From: Rhodanobacter sp. AS-Z3 | Lineage (GTDB): Bacteria; Pseudomonadota; Gammaproteobacteria; Xanthomonadales; Rhodanobacteraceae | DNA: 64,000 nt | NCBI RefSeq assembly: GCF_029224025.1 | Contig: NZ_CP119392.1 | Coordinates: 2,069,001-2,133,000, forward strand | Reading direction: 5' to 3' | Shown: piece after piece, positions 8,911 to 17,209 of the stretch | How positions within the stretch are numbered: the stretch's first letter is position 1 | Layout of the letters: each line of letters starts with the position of its first letter | Translations under genes and position numbers: made by a program | Notes under the pieces: model-generated | Database searches by the model: none | What the model was told of the DNA's origin: nothing | The model's input: only the letters and a program-made list of their open reading frames with translations

Positions 8911-9615
8911 ATGACGAATGAAAGCAGGCTCGCCCGTTGGGCGGGGCTGGTCTACCTGATCGTGGTTGTGGCCGGCTTTTTCAGCCAGGGCTATGTGCCG
9001 GGAAAGATTGCTGCACCCGGCAATCCGGAAGCGTTGCTTGGCAATATCGTGGCGCACCAGACCCTGTTTCGCGCCGGGATTGCCGCTTTCCTTGTCGAAC
9101 AGGTTGCGTTTCTTGCCGTGCCGCTGTTGCTGTTCAGACTGCTTGGCTCGGTCCATCGTGCAGCGGCAGTTGCCATGGTGGCCTTTGCCTTTGCCGGTGT
9201 GCCGATGGCGCTGGTCGCGGTGACGCACCGGCTGGATGCGCTGCTGCTGTTGACTGACGCCGGTGGCTTGCCCGTCGACCTCGCGCATGCGATGGCACGG
9301 ATATCAATGAAGTCGTACGCCAACGGAATTCTGCTGGCCAGCGTGTTCTGGGGGCTTTGGTTGCTTCCGTTCGGCTATCTGGTGATTCGCTGCGGCAGGC
9401 TGCCGCGCATTCTGGGTGTGCTGCTGATGCTTGGCGGCGCGGGCTATATGGTGGACATCTTCGGTCAGCTATTGGTGCCCGGCTATGCCGAGATGGCGTT
9501 CTCGAATTACGTGAATCTGCCGGCTGCGTTGGGTGAGGTGGGTATCATGCTCTGGCTGCTGGTGATGGGCATTGGTGCCGGCAACGCGCACCGCCAGTCG
9601 GGGAACACCTTATGA
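8911..9615 (+). CDS. DUF4386 family membrane protein
   Basis: A 234-residue protein with six or so hydrophobic segments, starting at ATG 8911 after a GGGGG stretch. Typical DUF4386 features are the first helix LVYLIVVVAGFFSQGYVPG, the loop with GNIVAHQTLFRAG, and the C-terminal LPAALGEVGIMLWLLVMG. Function in this family is unknown. Its stop overlaps the next start (ATGA at 9612), so the two membrane proteins are co-translated. Confidence 0.8.
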   Translation: MTNESRLARWAGLVYLIVVVAGFFSQGYVPGKIAAPGNPEALLGNIVAHQTLFRAGIAAFLVEQVAFLAVPLLLFRLLGSVHRAAAVAMVAFAFAGVPMALVAVTHRLDALLLLTDAGGLPVDLAHAMARISMKSYANGILLASVFWGLWLLPFGYLVIRCGRLPRILGVLLMLGGAGYMVDIFGQLLVPGYAEMAFSNYVNLPAALGEVGIMLWLLVMGIGAGNAHRQSGNTL

Positions 9616-10034
9616 AGGTTGCGCCATTGAGTGACATCAAATTGCACGTGCGCTTCAAGCTTTCGGCGCTGTGGGCCTCATTGATGTTCTGCTACATCTA
9701 CGGCGACTACTTTGGCCTTTACGTGCCGGGGCAGCTGCAAGGCATGCTGGCGGGCGCGGGGCCGGTCGGGCCCGTCAGCCAGGGTTCGCTGAGCGGTACG
9801 GCCTTGCTGCTGGCGGTGCCGGGGCTGATGGCGTTTCTGTCATTGGTGGTGTCGCCACGGCTGTGCCGCTGGCTGAATATTGCGCTGGGTTTGTTCTATA
9901 CGGCGGTCATGCTGGTCACCATGCCCGGCGCCTGGTGGTTCTACATCACGCTGGGCATGATCGAGGTGGTGTTGTCGCTGCTGATCGTGGCTTATGCGTG
10001 GCGCTGGCCGAGGGGCGGCCCGATTTCCGACTAA
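9612..10034 (+). CDS. DUF6326-like small membrane protein
   Basis: A 140-residue protein with four predicted transmembrane helices (ALWASLMFCYIYGDYFGLYV, LLLAVPGLMAFLSLVV, LNIALGLFYTAVMLVTM, IEVVLSLLIVAYAW). It resembles the DUF6326 family, whose role is unknown. It is coupled to the DUF4386 gene by a four-base overlap, and its 3' end overlaps the convergent peptidase gene by four bases. Confidence 0.7.
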   Translation: MKVAPLSDIKLHVRFKLSALWASLMFCYIYGDYFGLYVPGQLQGMLAGAGPVGPVSQGSLSGTALLLAVPGLMAFLSLVVSPRLCRWLNIALGLFYTAVMLVTMPGAWWFYITLGMIEVVLSLLIVAYAWRWPRGGPISD

Positions 10035-11035
10035 GGCATGCGTTTGCTTGGCGTCGGCAGTGTCGGTTGGAAAGGTACGGGTGGCCCGGGCGTGATGCCC
10101 TTGCGCCACAGCGCCAACTGATTCTGGATGCCGCTGCCGATATCGATTTGCGGTACCGACGGCGTCAGTTTGTCCTGCTGCTCCCAACTTGCGATGTCGT
10201 TGCTGGCCAGATGGAAGGCGTCGACGAAATTGTCGCTGTGGTTCAGTGCATCGACCAGCCACGCCTTGCCAAAGTAGGTGATGTCCGAATCGCTGCCGCA
10301 GCCGAATGAACTGCGGTCGCTGCGTGCAGCGGTGAGCACCAGGGTGCCCGGCCCGCGCAGTGGCGGCACGAAGCCGCCGGAGTAGCAGGCGTTTATCACC
10401 ACGACTTTCCACTTGAATGGATGCAGCGCGAGGATGCCGGCAAGATCGCTGGCGCTGATCTGGTCCAGCGGCAGTGGGTCCATGTCGACCAGCAGCTCGT
10501 GGTCTTCGCTGCCGTGGCTGCTGACGTAGAGCAGCAGGATGTCATCCGGCTGCATGGCCTTGTTCAGTCCATCGAGTGCAGCGTCCAGATTGCTCCAGCT
10601 GGCCAGCGGGTGCGTGGTCAGGCTGGCCGGGTTGTTCTCCAGCACCAGGCTGTGGGTGCTGGCACCGAAGCGCTGCTTGAACAATTGCGCGGCGTATTCG
10701 GCTTCATTGCGGAAGACATCTTCGCCACCGTCGCCGGCGAAGGCCAGCAAGTAGAGGTTGGGTTTACCGGGAACACGCGGGCCAAGTTCGTCCAGCGCCT
10801 GGCGCATCAACCGTGGTTGCGCATAAAGAACCTGTTCGGGTGTCGGTGCCTTGTCGGGCCAGCGATCACCGTTGTCGATCGGGGCGTCTGCATCCGTGCC
10901 GGACTGCGCTGGCGCACTGGTTGCGGCCGGAACGGCGCTGCGGACCGCGTGCAGCGTGGCCGATTGACCCGACCACCACGTGCTCAGCAGCACGCCGGCG
11001 GCAAAGACGAGTGCGAGGGTCAGTGCGTTGCGCAT
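10031..11035 (-). CDS. C13 family peptidase (legumain-like), membrane anchored
   Basis: A 334-residue protein starting at ATG 11035 (MRNALTLALVFAAGV). A signal anchor covers residues 4-20, then an Ala/Pro-rich linker, then a caspase/legumain-like fold. The catalytic dyad is seen as LLLYVSSHGSEDHELL (His174) and VVVINACYSGGF (Cys217). C13 enzymes cleave after Asn or Asp; bacterial members are mostly uncharacterised. The gene lies 19 bases after mtnC, so it is probably in the methionine salvage transcript, though no biochemical link is known. Confidence 0.82.
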   Translation of the reverse strand: MRNALTLALVFAAGVLLSTWWSGQSATLHAVRSAVPAATSAPAQSGTDADAPIDNGDRWPDKAPTPEQVLYAQPRLMRQALDELGPRVPGKPNLYLLAFAGDGGEDVFRNEAEYAAQLFKQRFGASTHSLVLENNPASLTTHPLASWSNLDAALDGLNKAMQPDDILLLYVSSHGSEDHELLVDMDPLPLDQISASDLAGILALHPFKWKVVVINACYSGGFVPPLRGPGTLVLTAARSDRSSFGCGSDSDITYFGKAWLVDALNHSDNFVDAFHLASNDIASWEQQDKLTPSVPQIDIGSGIQNQLALWRKGITPGPPVPFQPTLPTPSKRMP

Positions 11036-11054
11036 GGCGGTCTGGTGCTGTCGG

Positions 11055-11741
11055 TTACACAGTGATCGCGTCGAAATCGCGATGGACCGGATGACGCGGT
11101 GACACCGGCAGCGGCTGCGGTTCGCGCACCAGCCAGCCGGTGTGGAAACCGGCAGTCTGAGCGGCATCGAGCTCTTCCACGATGTCGGACAGGAACAACA
11201 GGTGCTGCGGATGTTCGCCGATGGCCTCGGCGATACGCCGGTAGGACTCGGCTTCACGCTTGGGGCCGGTTTCGGTATCGAAGTAGCCGGCGAACAACGG
11301 GCTCAGATCACCGGCGTCGCTATGCCGGAAAAACAGTTTTTGCGCTGGCACCGAGCCGGAGGAATAGACATACAGCCGCAGCCCGTCCGCCCGCCACTGG
11401 CGCAGCTTCGCGGCCACTTCCGGATACATGTGCGCGCGATAGTCACCCGCCTCGTAGCCGTCCTTCCAGATCATCCCCTGCAGTGCCTTCAGCGAAGTGG
11501 ACTTGCGATCCAGGTCGATCCCGTTCAACAGCAGTTCGATGATGTCCTGGCGACTGGCTTCGATCAGCCCCTCTTCGCGGGCGGCCTCATGCAGCCAGTG
11601 CTGCACCTCGGGCCGGTCGCTGTGGGTTTCGATGAAGGCTGGCAGGCGTTTGCGGGCGTAAGGGAATAGCACGTCGCGGACAAAATCGATCGAGCTGGTG
11701 GTGCCTTCGATGTCGGTGACGATGGCGCGAATTTCGATCAT
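11055..11741 (-). CDS. mtnC: acireductone synthase (enolase-phosphatase E1)
   Basis: A 228-residue HAD-superfamily enzyme that converts 2,3-diketo-5-methylthiopentyl-1-phosphate to acireductone in methionine salvage. The HAD nucleophile motif is VTDIEGTTSSIDFV near residue 10, followed by LYVYSSGSVPAQKLFF and the acidic motif LFLSDIVEELDAA. Length and sequence are standard for MtnC. It follows mtnD after a 99-base gap that holds a paired REP-like element. Confidence 0.95.
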   Translation of the reverse strand: MIEIRAIVTDIEGTTSSIDFVRDVLFPYARKRLPAFIETHSDRPEVQHWLHEAAREEGLIEASRQDIIELLLNGIDLDRKSTSLKALQGMIWKDGYEAGDYRAHMYPEVAAKLRQWRADGLRLYVYSSGSVPAQKLFFRHSDAGDLSPLFAGYFDTETGPKREAESYRRIAEAIGEHPQHLLFLSDIVEELDAAQTAGFHTGWLVREPQPLPVSPRHPVHRDFDAITV

Positions 11742-11770
11742 GACGCGGCTACCTGGTGGACGGCAAACTG

Positions 11771-11843
11771 TTGCAGGAGCCCGCCGGCGGGCGATGTGGC
11801 TGATCGCGATTCGCGAAAAGCATCGCCCGCCAGGCGGCTGCTA
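11771..11843. repeat. paired inverted GTAG-type REP-like element
   Basis: Two similar hairpin units face each other: TTGCAGGAGCCCGCC with GGCGGGCGATG (11771-11796), and the complement of 11821-11843, which reads GTAGCAGCCGCC then TGGCGGGCGATG. Each has a GC-rich stem and a shared GGCGGGCGATG end. The pair fills the mtnD-mtnC gap, and the GTAG head of one unit supplies the TAG stop of mtnD. A related unit lies at 17801-17827. Confidence 0.65.
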
Positions 11844-12398
11844 CGCATTTTTCGAGGACTGCATGCGCGGGAACTGGCCGGCGATTTCGTCACCGGTGAA
11901 ATTCGCGACCCAGCCTTCCTTGTTGGTGAACAGGCGGATCGCCACGAAATAGGGCGCTTCGCCCATGTCGAACCAGTGGCGGGTACCATCCGGCACGCCG
12001 ATCAAGTCGCCTTGTTCGCACAGAATGTCGTAGACCTTGTCGCCAAGGTGCAGGGTGAACTGGCCGGAGCCGGCAACGAAGAAGCGTACTTCGTCTTCGC
12101 TGTGGGTATGTTCGCTGAGGAACTTCTGGCGCAAGGTGGCGCGATCGGGGTGGTCGGGAGTCAGGCTGATCACGTCGACCGCCTGATAACCCGCTTCGCC
12201 CATCAGGCGGTCGATGTCGGCGCGGTAGGCGGCGATCACTTCGTCCTGGCTGGCGCCGGGAACGACGGGCTGGTTTGCTGCCCATTGCTCGAAGCGCACA
12301 CCTCGCTTGCCCAGTTCGGCGCTGATCGTGGCGTGCTCCGCAAACTCCGCCAGCGGAGTTTGCGGACGGCTTTCGTCGAAGATGCGCAGTCGGCTCAT
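11841..12398 (-). CDS. mtnD: acireductone dioxygenase
   Basis: A 185-residue cupin enzyme of methionine salvage. It oxidises acireductone to 2-keto-4-methylthiobutyrate plus formate (Fe form) or takes the off-pathway route (Ni form). The metal ligands are clear: SEHTHSEDE gives His97, His99 and Glu103, and GTRHWFDMG gives His141. Start ATG 12398 overlaps the mtnB stop by four bases. The TAG stop lies inside a REP-like repeat, so the last residues (SSKNA) follow directly into that element. Confidence 0.95.
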   Translation of the reverse strand: MSRLRIFDESRPQTPLAEFAEHATISAELGKRGVRFEQWAANQPVVPGASQDEVIAAYRADIDRLMGEAGYQAVDVISLTPDHPDRATLRQKFLSEHTHSEDEVRFFVAGSGQFTLHLGDKVYDILCEQGDLIGVPDGTRHWFDMGEAPYFVAIRLFTNKEGWVANFTGDEIAGQFPRMQSSKNA

Positions 12399-13045
12399 GA
12401 TGTCCTCAGCTGTTTCAGGTCGAGTTCGCAAGCCAGCAGGAACTCCAGGGCTTCCAGGTGCCGCTGGGTCTCGGCCATGTCGCGGCCCCAGGTATAGATA
12501 CCGTGGCCGTCGATCAGGTAGGCATGCAGGGGTTTGCCGGCGTCCAGCCATGCATCGACTTGCGCCACCAGTTCGGGCATGTGCTGCGTGTTGGGGAACA
12601 CCGGGATATCCAGCAGGCTGTCGTGGCTGTGGTAGCCGGTAATTGCCTTCTGCAGCTCCCAACCCTGCAGCCGGATCACGCCGTCACTGGCGAACAGGCG
12701 CGAGGCCACGCTCTGCGTGCGCGAATGGGTATGCAACACCGCCTGCATTTCCGGCCAGCGGCGGTAGATCTGGGTGTGCAGCGCGGTCTCCGCGCTGGGG
12801 CGCGCATTCGTGCCCACGGCGTGGCCGTCCAGGTCGATCAGCATGATGTCGTCGCGACCGAGCCTGCCCTTGTGCTTGCCCGAGACGGTGATGGCTGCAT
12901 GGGCGTCATCGACGCGCATCGAGAAGTTGCTGCTCGTCGCAGGTGTCCATCCGAGCACCGACAGTTCGCGCGCCGCTTCGATGATGGCGTCGGCGCGCTG
13001 TTCGAACTGGCTGGCGGATATCGTGGCGGGGAGAGTCTGCGTCAT
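12395..13045 (-). CDS. mtnB: methylthioribulose-1-phosphate dehydratase
   Basis: A 216-residue class II aldolase-fold enzyme that dehydrates 5-methylthioribulose-1-phosphate. Zinc ligands are in AVLHTHSRTQS (His105, His107) and a later His in LIDGHGIYTWG; the catalytic Glu lies in LQGWELQKAITG. It is the first gene of the leftward mtnB-mtnD-mtnC operon. No clear Shine-Dalgarno sequence precedes the ATG; instead a perfect palindrome ends four bases upstream. MtnA and MtnP are not in this window. Confidence 0.95.
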   Translation of the reverse strand: MTQTLPATISASQFEQRADAIIEAARELSVLGWTPATSSNFSMRVDDAHAAITVSGKHKGRLGRDDIMLIDLDGHAVGTNARPSAETALHTQIYRRWPEMQAVLHTHSRTQSVASRLFASDGVIRLQGWELQKAITGYHSHDSLLDIPVFPNTQHMPELVAQVDAWLDAGKPLHAYLIDGHGIYTWGRDMAETQRHLEALEFLLACELDLKQLRTS

Positions 13046-13049
13046 GTGG

Positions 13050-13063
13050 TTTGGACGTCCAAA
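13050..13063. promoter_or_regulatory. perfect 14-bp palindrome at the mtnB start, candidate operator
   Basis: TTTGGACGTCCAAA is perfectly self-complementary and ends four bases before the mtnB ATG. Its GGACGTCC core resembles the AGACGTCT met box bound by MetJ, which fits a methionine salvage operon. It could bind a repressor or, if transcribed, fold over the start site. Confidence 0.5.
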
Positions 13064-13209
13064 TGGATGTTGATCATATCACGTGGCAATTGTTGGCCCG
13101 ACTGTAATGAGATCCATTCTCGCAAGTCAGGAAATGTTTTCCTACCGCAGGTACCATCAGTCCGAGTCCGGGGCAGGGTGCAACGGATAGTTACGACGGA
13201 GGCTTGCCC

Positions 13210-13539
13210 ATGTCGAAAGAACAAGATACCGAATCGCGTCGCCGATTCCTCAAGGTCGCTGCCGGTACGGCAGCGGCGGCCATGGTGGTCGGTAGCCTGC
13301 CACGCTTCGCGCGTGCGGCTGATCTGCCGGCGGTGACCGATGCTGACCCCACCGCGAAGGCGCTGGCGTATGTCGAGGATGCGACCAAGTCGACCAACGC
13401 GAAGTACAAGAAGGGCGACGACTGCACCAACTGCCAGTTCTATAGTGGCGGCCCCACCGGTCGTGGTCCGTGCCAGTTGTTCCCGGGCAAGTCGGTGAAC
13501 GCGAAGGGGTGGTGCGTCTCGCATACGAAGAAGGCCTGA
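13210..13539 (+). CDS. high-potential iron-sulfur protein (HiPIP)
   Basis: A 109-residue exported [4Fe-4S] electron carrier. A Tat signal (SRRRFLKVAAGTAAAAM) ends near ARAAD. The mature part has the four cluster cysteines in DDCTNCQFY, GPCQLF and GWCVSH. ATG 13210 is chosen because GGAGG lies seven bases upstream; an in-frame TTG two codons earlier would be too close. HiPIPs carry electrons in the periplasm between respiratory complexes. It is followed by a strong terminator hairpin. Confidence 0.93.
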   Translation: MSKEQDTESRRRFLKVAAGTAAAAMVVGSLPRFARAADLPAVTDADPTAKALAYVEDATKSTNAKYKKGDDCTNCQFYSGGPTGRGPCQLFPGKSVNAKGWCVSHTKKA

Positions 13540-13570
13540 TTGCTCGCGACTGCAATCACGTTATTGCTGC

Positions 13571-13606
13571 AATAAAAAAGGCCGGCTTTCGCCGGCCTTT
13601 TTTATT
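13571..13606. terminator. strong bidirectional terminator hairpin after HiPIP
   Basis: A perfect 16-bp stem: AATAAAAAAGGCCGGC (13571-13586), a TTTC loop, then GCCGGCCTTTTTTATT (13591-13606). The T run follows the GC-rich core on both strands. It ends the HiPIP transcript and could stop leftward transcription from the permease gene. Confidence 0.85.
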
Positions 13607-13955
13607 GGCGTTTGCATGGTGCGTATACGCCAGCAGCAACCTCCGGACAAAAGTGCGGCCCGGACATATCAGGCTGAGGAGCTACCCACCTGACAAGCCG
13701 AGCCGCGATCCGGGGCCCACTGCCAAGTGATCAACCCGCGGACTGGCGATGATACTCCCGACTTTGGCGAATGGGCGGCCAGTGCGGTGATTTCTCTTGA
13801 AAAATTATCGTTAAACCAATTAAAAACAATGATTTACAATACAATTTCTAAGAAAATATCTGAAACTTGGCAATGATAGCCCAATTTCTACAAAGCAGTA
13901 TTTTGGCCGCATTTCGAAGAAAATAAGATGATTTCGACGAATTTAACCGGTGTTA
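13607..13955. other. non-coding stretch with repeated motif and AT-rich island
   Basis: No gene is supported in these 349 bases. The left part has CCGGACA twice (13643-13649 and 13660-13666) and nested inverted segments: GGCCCGGA near 13658 with TCCGGGGCC near 13709, and TCAGG with CCTGA inside. The right part, about 13790-13945, is strongly AT-rich compared with its surroundings and holds CAATGAT followed by CAATTTCTA twice (13828-13850 and 13871-13890). Confidence 0.5.
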
Positions 13956-15413
13956 TCAACGCGGGTCAGATGCGCCGGCAGTCCGTGCCAGCACACTGTG
14001 CTTGCGGCTGTACAGAAAGTAGATGGCAAAGCCCAGCAGCGTCCAGATACCCAGGATGGCCCAGTTGAACCAGTCCAGACTGAAGAGCAGGGCAAAACAG
14101 CTGCCCACGCCGGCCAGACAGGTGAACCACACCCACGGCACGCGGAACGTACGCGGCAAATCAGGCAAGGTGTGCCGCAAAATCAGCACGCCGCCGCACA
14201 CCGCCGAGAAGGCGATCAAGGTACCCATCGAGGTGAGATTTGCGAGCAGGTCGAGCGGGAACACGGCGGCGAGCAGGGCGATCATCGCGCCGGTGATCAA
14301 CGTGTTGATGTGCGGCGTGCGGTAGCGCGGATGCACTTTGGCAAACACCTGCGGCAGCATGCCGTCGCGCGCCATGATCATGAAAATGCGCGGTTGCGCA
14401 ATGATCATCACCAGGATCACCGACGACAGCCCGATCATTGCGCCGATCTCCACGACCAGGCGCAGCCAGCCGAGCTGGGGAATGGCAGCCACGGCAGTGA
14501 CCACGGGTTCGGCCGTATCCAGCATCGTATACGGCACAAGGCCGGTCAGTACGGCGGCCATGGCCAGGTAAAGCACGGTGCAAATTACCAACGAGACCAT
14601 GATGCCGAAAGGCAAGTCGCGCTGCGGGTTCTTGCATTCCTGTGCCGCTGTCGAGGTGGCCTCGAAGCCGATATAGGCAAAGAACACCATCGCGGCGCCG
14701 CGCATGATGCCGGGCCAGCCGTACCTGCCATCACCCTGCGGCTCCGGGATGAACGGGTGCCAGTTTTCCGGGTTCACATAGCGGTAGCCGGCAACCACCA
14801 CGATGATGATCAGGCCAACCTTGACCAGCACCATCAGCGCGTTGAGCCCTGACGATTCGCGGATACCGATGTAGCAAAGCCAGGTCAGTGCCAGCACGAT
14901 GCCGACGGCAGGCAGGTTGAACAGATGTCCGGTGGCAACCAGGTGACCATCGGTAAAGGCCAGCGGCGCTTCGGTGAGCGCGATCGGCAGGTGCATGCCC
15001 ATATGGTCGAGCAGGCTGGTGAAATAGCCGGTCCAGCTGGCGGCGACAGCCGAGGCCGAGATGCCGTATTCGGCGACCATGTTCCAGCCGATGAACCACG
15101 CCGCGAACTCGCCCAGCGAAGCATAAGCGTATGAATAGGAACTGCCCGAGATCGGGATCAGCGTGGCGAACTCGGCATAGCACAGCGCTGCAAATCCACT
15201 GCAGATGGCCGCGATGACAAAGGAAATCAGTACTGCAGGACCGGCATGTTCGGCGGCGGCCGTGCCAGTGACCACGAAGATGCCGGTGCCGATGACCGCG
15301 CCGATACCCAGGGCAGTGATGCCCCAAGGTCCCAGCGTGCGGCGCAGGCTTGGACCGTGACCGTGGTCGTCATTGGTGAAGTCGGTCTTGCGGGCGAGCA
15401 ACTGCTTGAGCAT
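13956..15413 (-). CDS. APC family amino acid permease (cationic type), copy 2
   Basis: A 485-residue transporter with about 12-14 membrane segments. The first helix carries the APC signature GIGAVIGTGIFVVTGTAA, and FFAYIGFEATSTAAQE matches helix 6 of CAT-like permeases. It resembles YhdG/CAT proteins that import basic or neutral amino acids by proton or sodium symport. It lies downstream of a close paralogue at 15503-17032 with a hairpin between, which suggests an old tandem duplication. The substrate cannot be read from the sequence. Confidence 0.88.
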   Translation of the reverse strand: MLKQLLARKTDFTNDDHGHGPSLRRTLGPWGITALGIGAVIGTGIFVVTGTAAAEHAGPAVLISFVIAAICSGFAALCYAEFATLIPISGSSYSYAYASLGEFAAWFIGWNMVAEYGISASAVAASWTGYFTSLLDHMGMHLPIALTEAPLAFTDGHLVATGHLFNLPAVGIVLALTWLCYIGIRESSGLNALMVLVKVGLIIIVVVAGYRYVNPENWHPFIPEPQGDGRYGWPGIMRGAAMVFFAYIGFEATSTAAQECKNPQRDLPFGIMVSLVICTVLYLAMAAVLTGLVPYTMLDTAEPVVTAVAAIPQLGWLRLVVEIGAMIGLSSVILVMIIAQPRIFMIMARDGMLPQVFAKVHPRYRTPHINTLITGAMIALLAAVFPLDLLANLTSMGTLIAFSAVCGGVLILRHTLPDLPRTFRVPWVWFTCLAGVGSCFALLFSLDWFNWAILGIWTLLGFAIYFLYSRKHSVLARTAGASDPR

Positions 15414-15470
15414 GGGCGTGGTCTTTGAAGGCGGGTGTCAGACTCCGTCGAAGGAGCCTTGCAAACATGA

Positions 15471-15495
15471 CGGCCGGCGCTTTTGGCGCCGGCCG
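15471..15495 (-). terminator. hairpin between the two permease genes
   Basis: CGGCCGGCGC (15471-15480), loop TTTTG, GCGCCGGCCG (15486-15495) gives a perfect 10-bp stem just after the upstream permease stop. There is no T run on the leftward strand, so it may reduce rather than stop read-through, or protect the 3' end. Confidence 0.5.
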
Positions 15496-15502
15496 CCGAT
15501 TG

Positions 15503-17032
15503 TCACTGGGCGGTCTTTCTCAGCTTGCTGTGACGGTAGCCGTAGAAGCCGTAGATCAGGAAGCCGATCACGATCCAGCTGACCAGCAGCGGCCAGCGCA
15601 CCACAAAGGCCTGCCAGAACAGGAACAGACAAGCGGCCGCGCCGAGCGGGCAGACCAGCCATACCAACGGCACGCGGAAGGCGCGGGGCAACTCCGGTCG
15701 TGTACGGCGCAACACCAGCACGCCTATGCACACGGTGGCAAAGGCCAGCAGGGTGCCCATTGAGACCAGGTCACCCAGCACGTCCACCGGGAACAGGCCG
15801 GCAAGGACACAGGCGATGACGCCTACCAGAATGGTGCCGACGTAAGGGGTGCGATGTTTGGGATGCAGCCGTCCCAGTGCCTGTGGCAACAGACCATCGC
15901 GGGCCATCGAGTAGAAGATGCGCGGCTGGCCCATCAGCATCACCAGTACCACCGAGCTCAGGCCCGCCAGCGCGGCGAACACCACCAGGATCTTCAGGGC
16001 GTTCAGCAGATAGATGGAGCCACTGCCGGCAGCGACGGTGCCGAGTACGTAATTGATTGCTGTGGCAACTGGCTCAGGTGTATTGAGCATGCGGAACGGC
16101 GTGGTGCCGGTCATCACGGCCGCCATGGCGATATACAGCACGGTGCAGATCAACAAGGAGCCGAGAATACCGATTGGCATGTCGCGCTGCGGATTCTTCG
16201 CTTCGCCCGCCGCGGTGGAGACGGCATCGAAGCCGATGTAGGCAAAGAACACCAGCGTTGCGCCACGGTAAATACCGCTCCAGCCGAACTTCGAGCCACC
16301 CTCATTGGCGGGAATGAAGGGATGCCAGAGTTCCGGGTGGACGTAATTGAACATCACGATCAGGAACAGCACGATCACCGTCACCTTGATCGCCACGATG
16401 ATCGCATTGACGGTGGCCGACTGGGTGATGCCGACATAGCAAAGCCAGCTGATTGCCGCCACGATGAGGATGGCGGGCAGGTTGATCAACGCTCCGGTGA
16501 AGACCAGCGTGTGACCGCCTTCGGCGAACGTCAGTGGGGCCGAAGCTAGCGCCGCCGGCAAGTTGAAGTTCACCCCTGTCGCCGAGGTGAGCATGCGCAG
16601 CATCTCGCCGAAGTAGCCAGACCATGCCACCGCCACGGTGGATGCGGCGAACAGGTATTCGAGTACCAACGCCCAGCCGACAAACCAGGCCACGACTTCG
16701 CCGAGTGTGGCGTACGAATAGGAATAGGCGCTGCCGGAGACCGGCAACATGGCAGCGAACTCCGCATAGCACATGCCGGCGAGACCGCAGGCGAAAGCGG
16801 CAATCAGGAAACTGAGGATCAGCGCGGGGCCGGCGAACTGTGCAGCGGCGGTGCCGGTGATCGCAAAGATACCTGCACCAATCACCGCGCCGATGCCGAG
16901 CATGATCAGGTGTCGAGCGGTCAGTACACGCTTCAGCGTGACCTCGCCCTCTGCGCTCCCCTCGACAGGTTCGCCTGCGTCGACGTGAGGCATGGCCTCG
17001 ATCGAGTGAGTGGCAAATAGACCTTTTATCAT
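15503..17032 (-). CDS. APC family amino acid permease (cationic type), copy 1
   Basis: A 509-residue paralogue of the next permease, starting at ATG 17032 after GAGGGGACGTTG. The signature LGIGAVIGAGIFAITGTAA and FFAYIGFDAVSTAAGEAKNP are seen, with a longer cytoplasmic N-terminus (about 40 residues) and a slightly extended C-terminus (YRHSKLRKTAQ). About 12 transmembrane segments are expected. The long frame upstream of 17032 is not coding. The two permeases may differ in substrate or expression. Confidence 0.88.
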   Translation of the reverse strand: MIKGLFATHSIEAMPHVDAGEPVEGSAEGEVTLKRVLTARHLIMLGIGAVIGAGIFAITGTAAAQFAGPALILSFLIAAFACGLAGMCYAEFAAMLPVSGSAYSYSYATLGEVVAWFVGWALVLEYLFAASTVAVAWSGYFGEMLRMLTSATGVNFNLPAALASAPLTFAEGGHTLVFTGALINLPAILIVAAISWLCYVGITQSATVNAIIVAIKVTVIVLFLIVMFNYVHPELWHPFIPANEGGSKFGWSGIYRGATLVFFAYIGFDAVSTAAGEAKNPQRDMPIGILGSLLICTVLYIAMAAVMTGTTPFRMLNTPEPVATAINYVLGTVAAGSGSIYLLNALKILVVFAALAGLSSVVLVMLMGQPRIFYSMARDGLLPQALGRLHPKHRTPYVGTILVGVIACVLAGLFPVDVLGDLVSMGTLLAFATVCIGVLVLRRTRPELPRAFRVPLVWLVCPLGAAACLFLFWQAFVVRWPLLVSWIVIGFLIYGFYGYRHSKLRKTAQ

Positions 17033-17209
17033 CAACGTCCCCTCAGGTGATTTTGCCCGTGTCCGCTCTGTGTCGGATGAGTGAAATGGGTGGGCAATGG
17101 CGGGCCAACATAGCCCATGCGGCAAAGGTTGTACAAGCTTCATTCATGTTGCGGCGAAGCATGTCGTGACGGGTTTCCACGCACTCATTCGAACTACCGA
17201 AGGACCTTC

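Noticed and set aside
13046..13209. SAM riboswitch upstream of mtnB
   Set aside because: The gap holds palindromes but not the conserved helices of SAM-I, SAM-II or SAM-IV, and the palindrome is too near the start codon for an aptamer.
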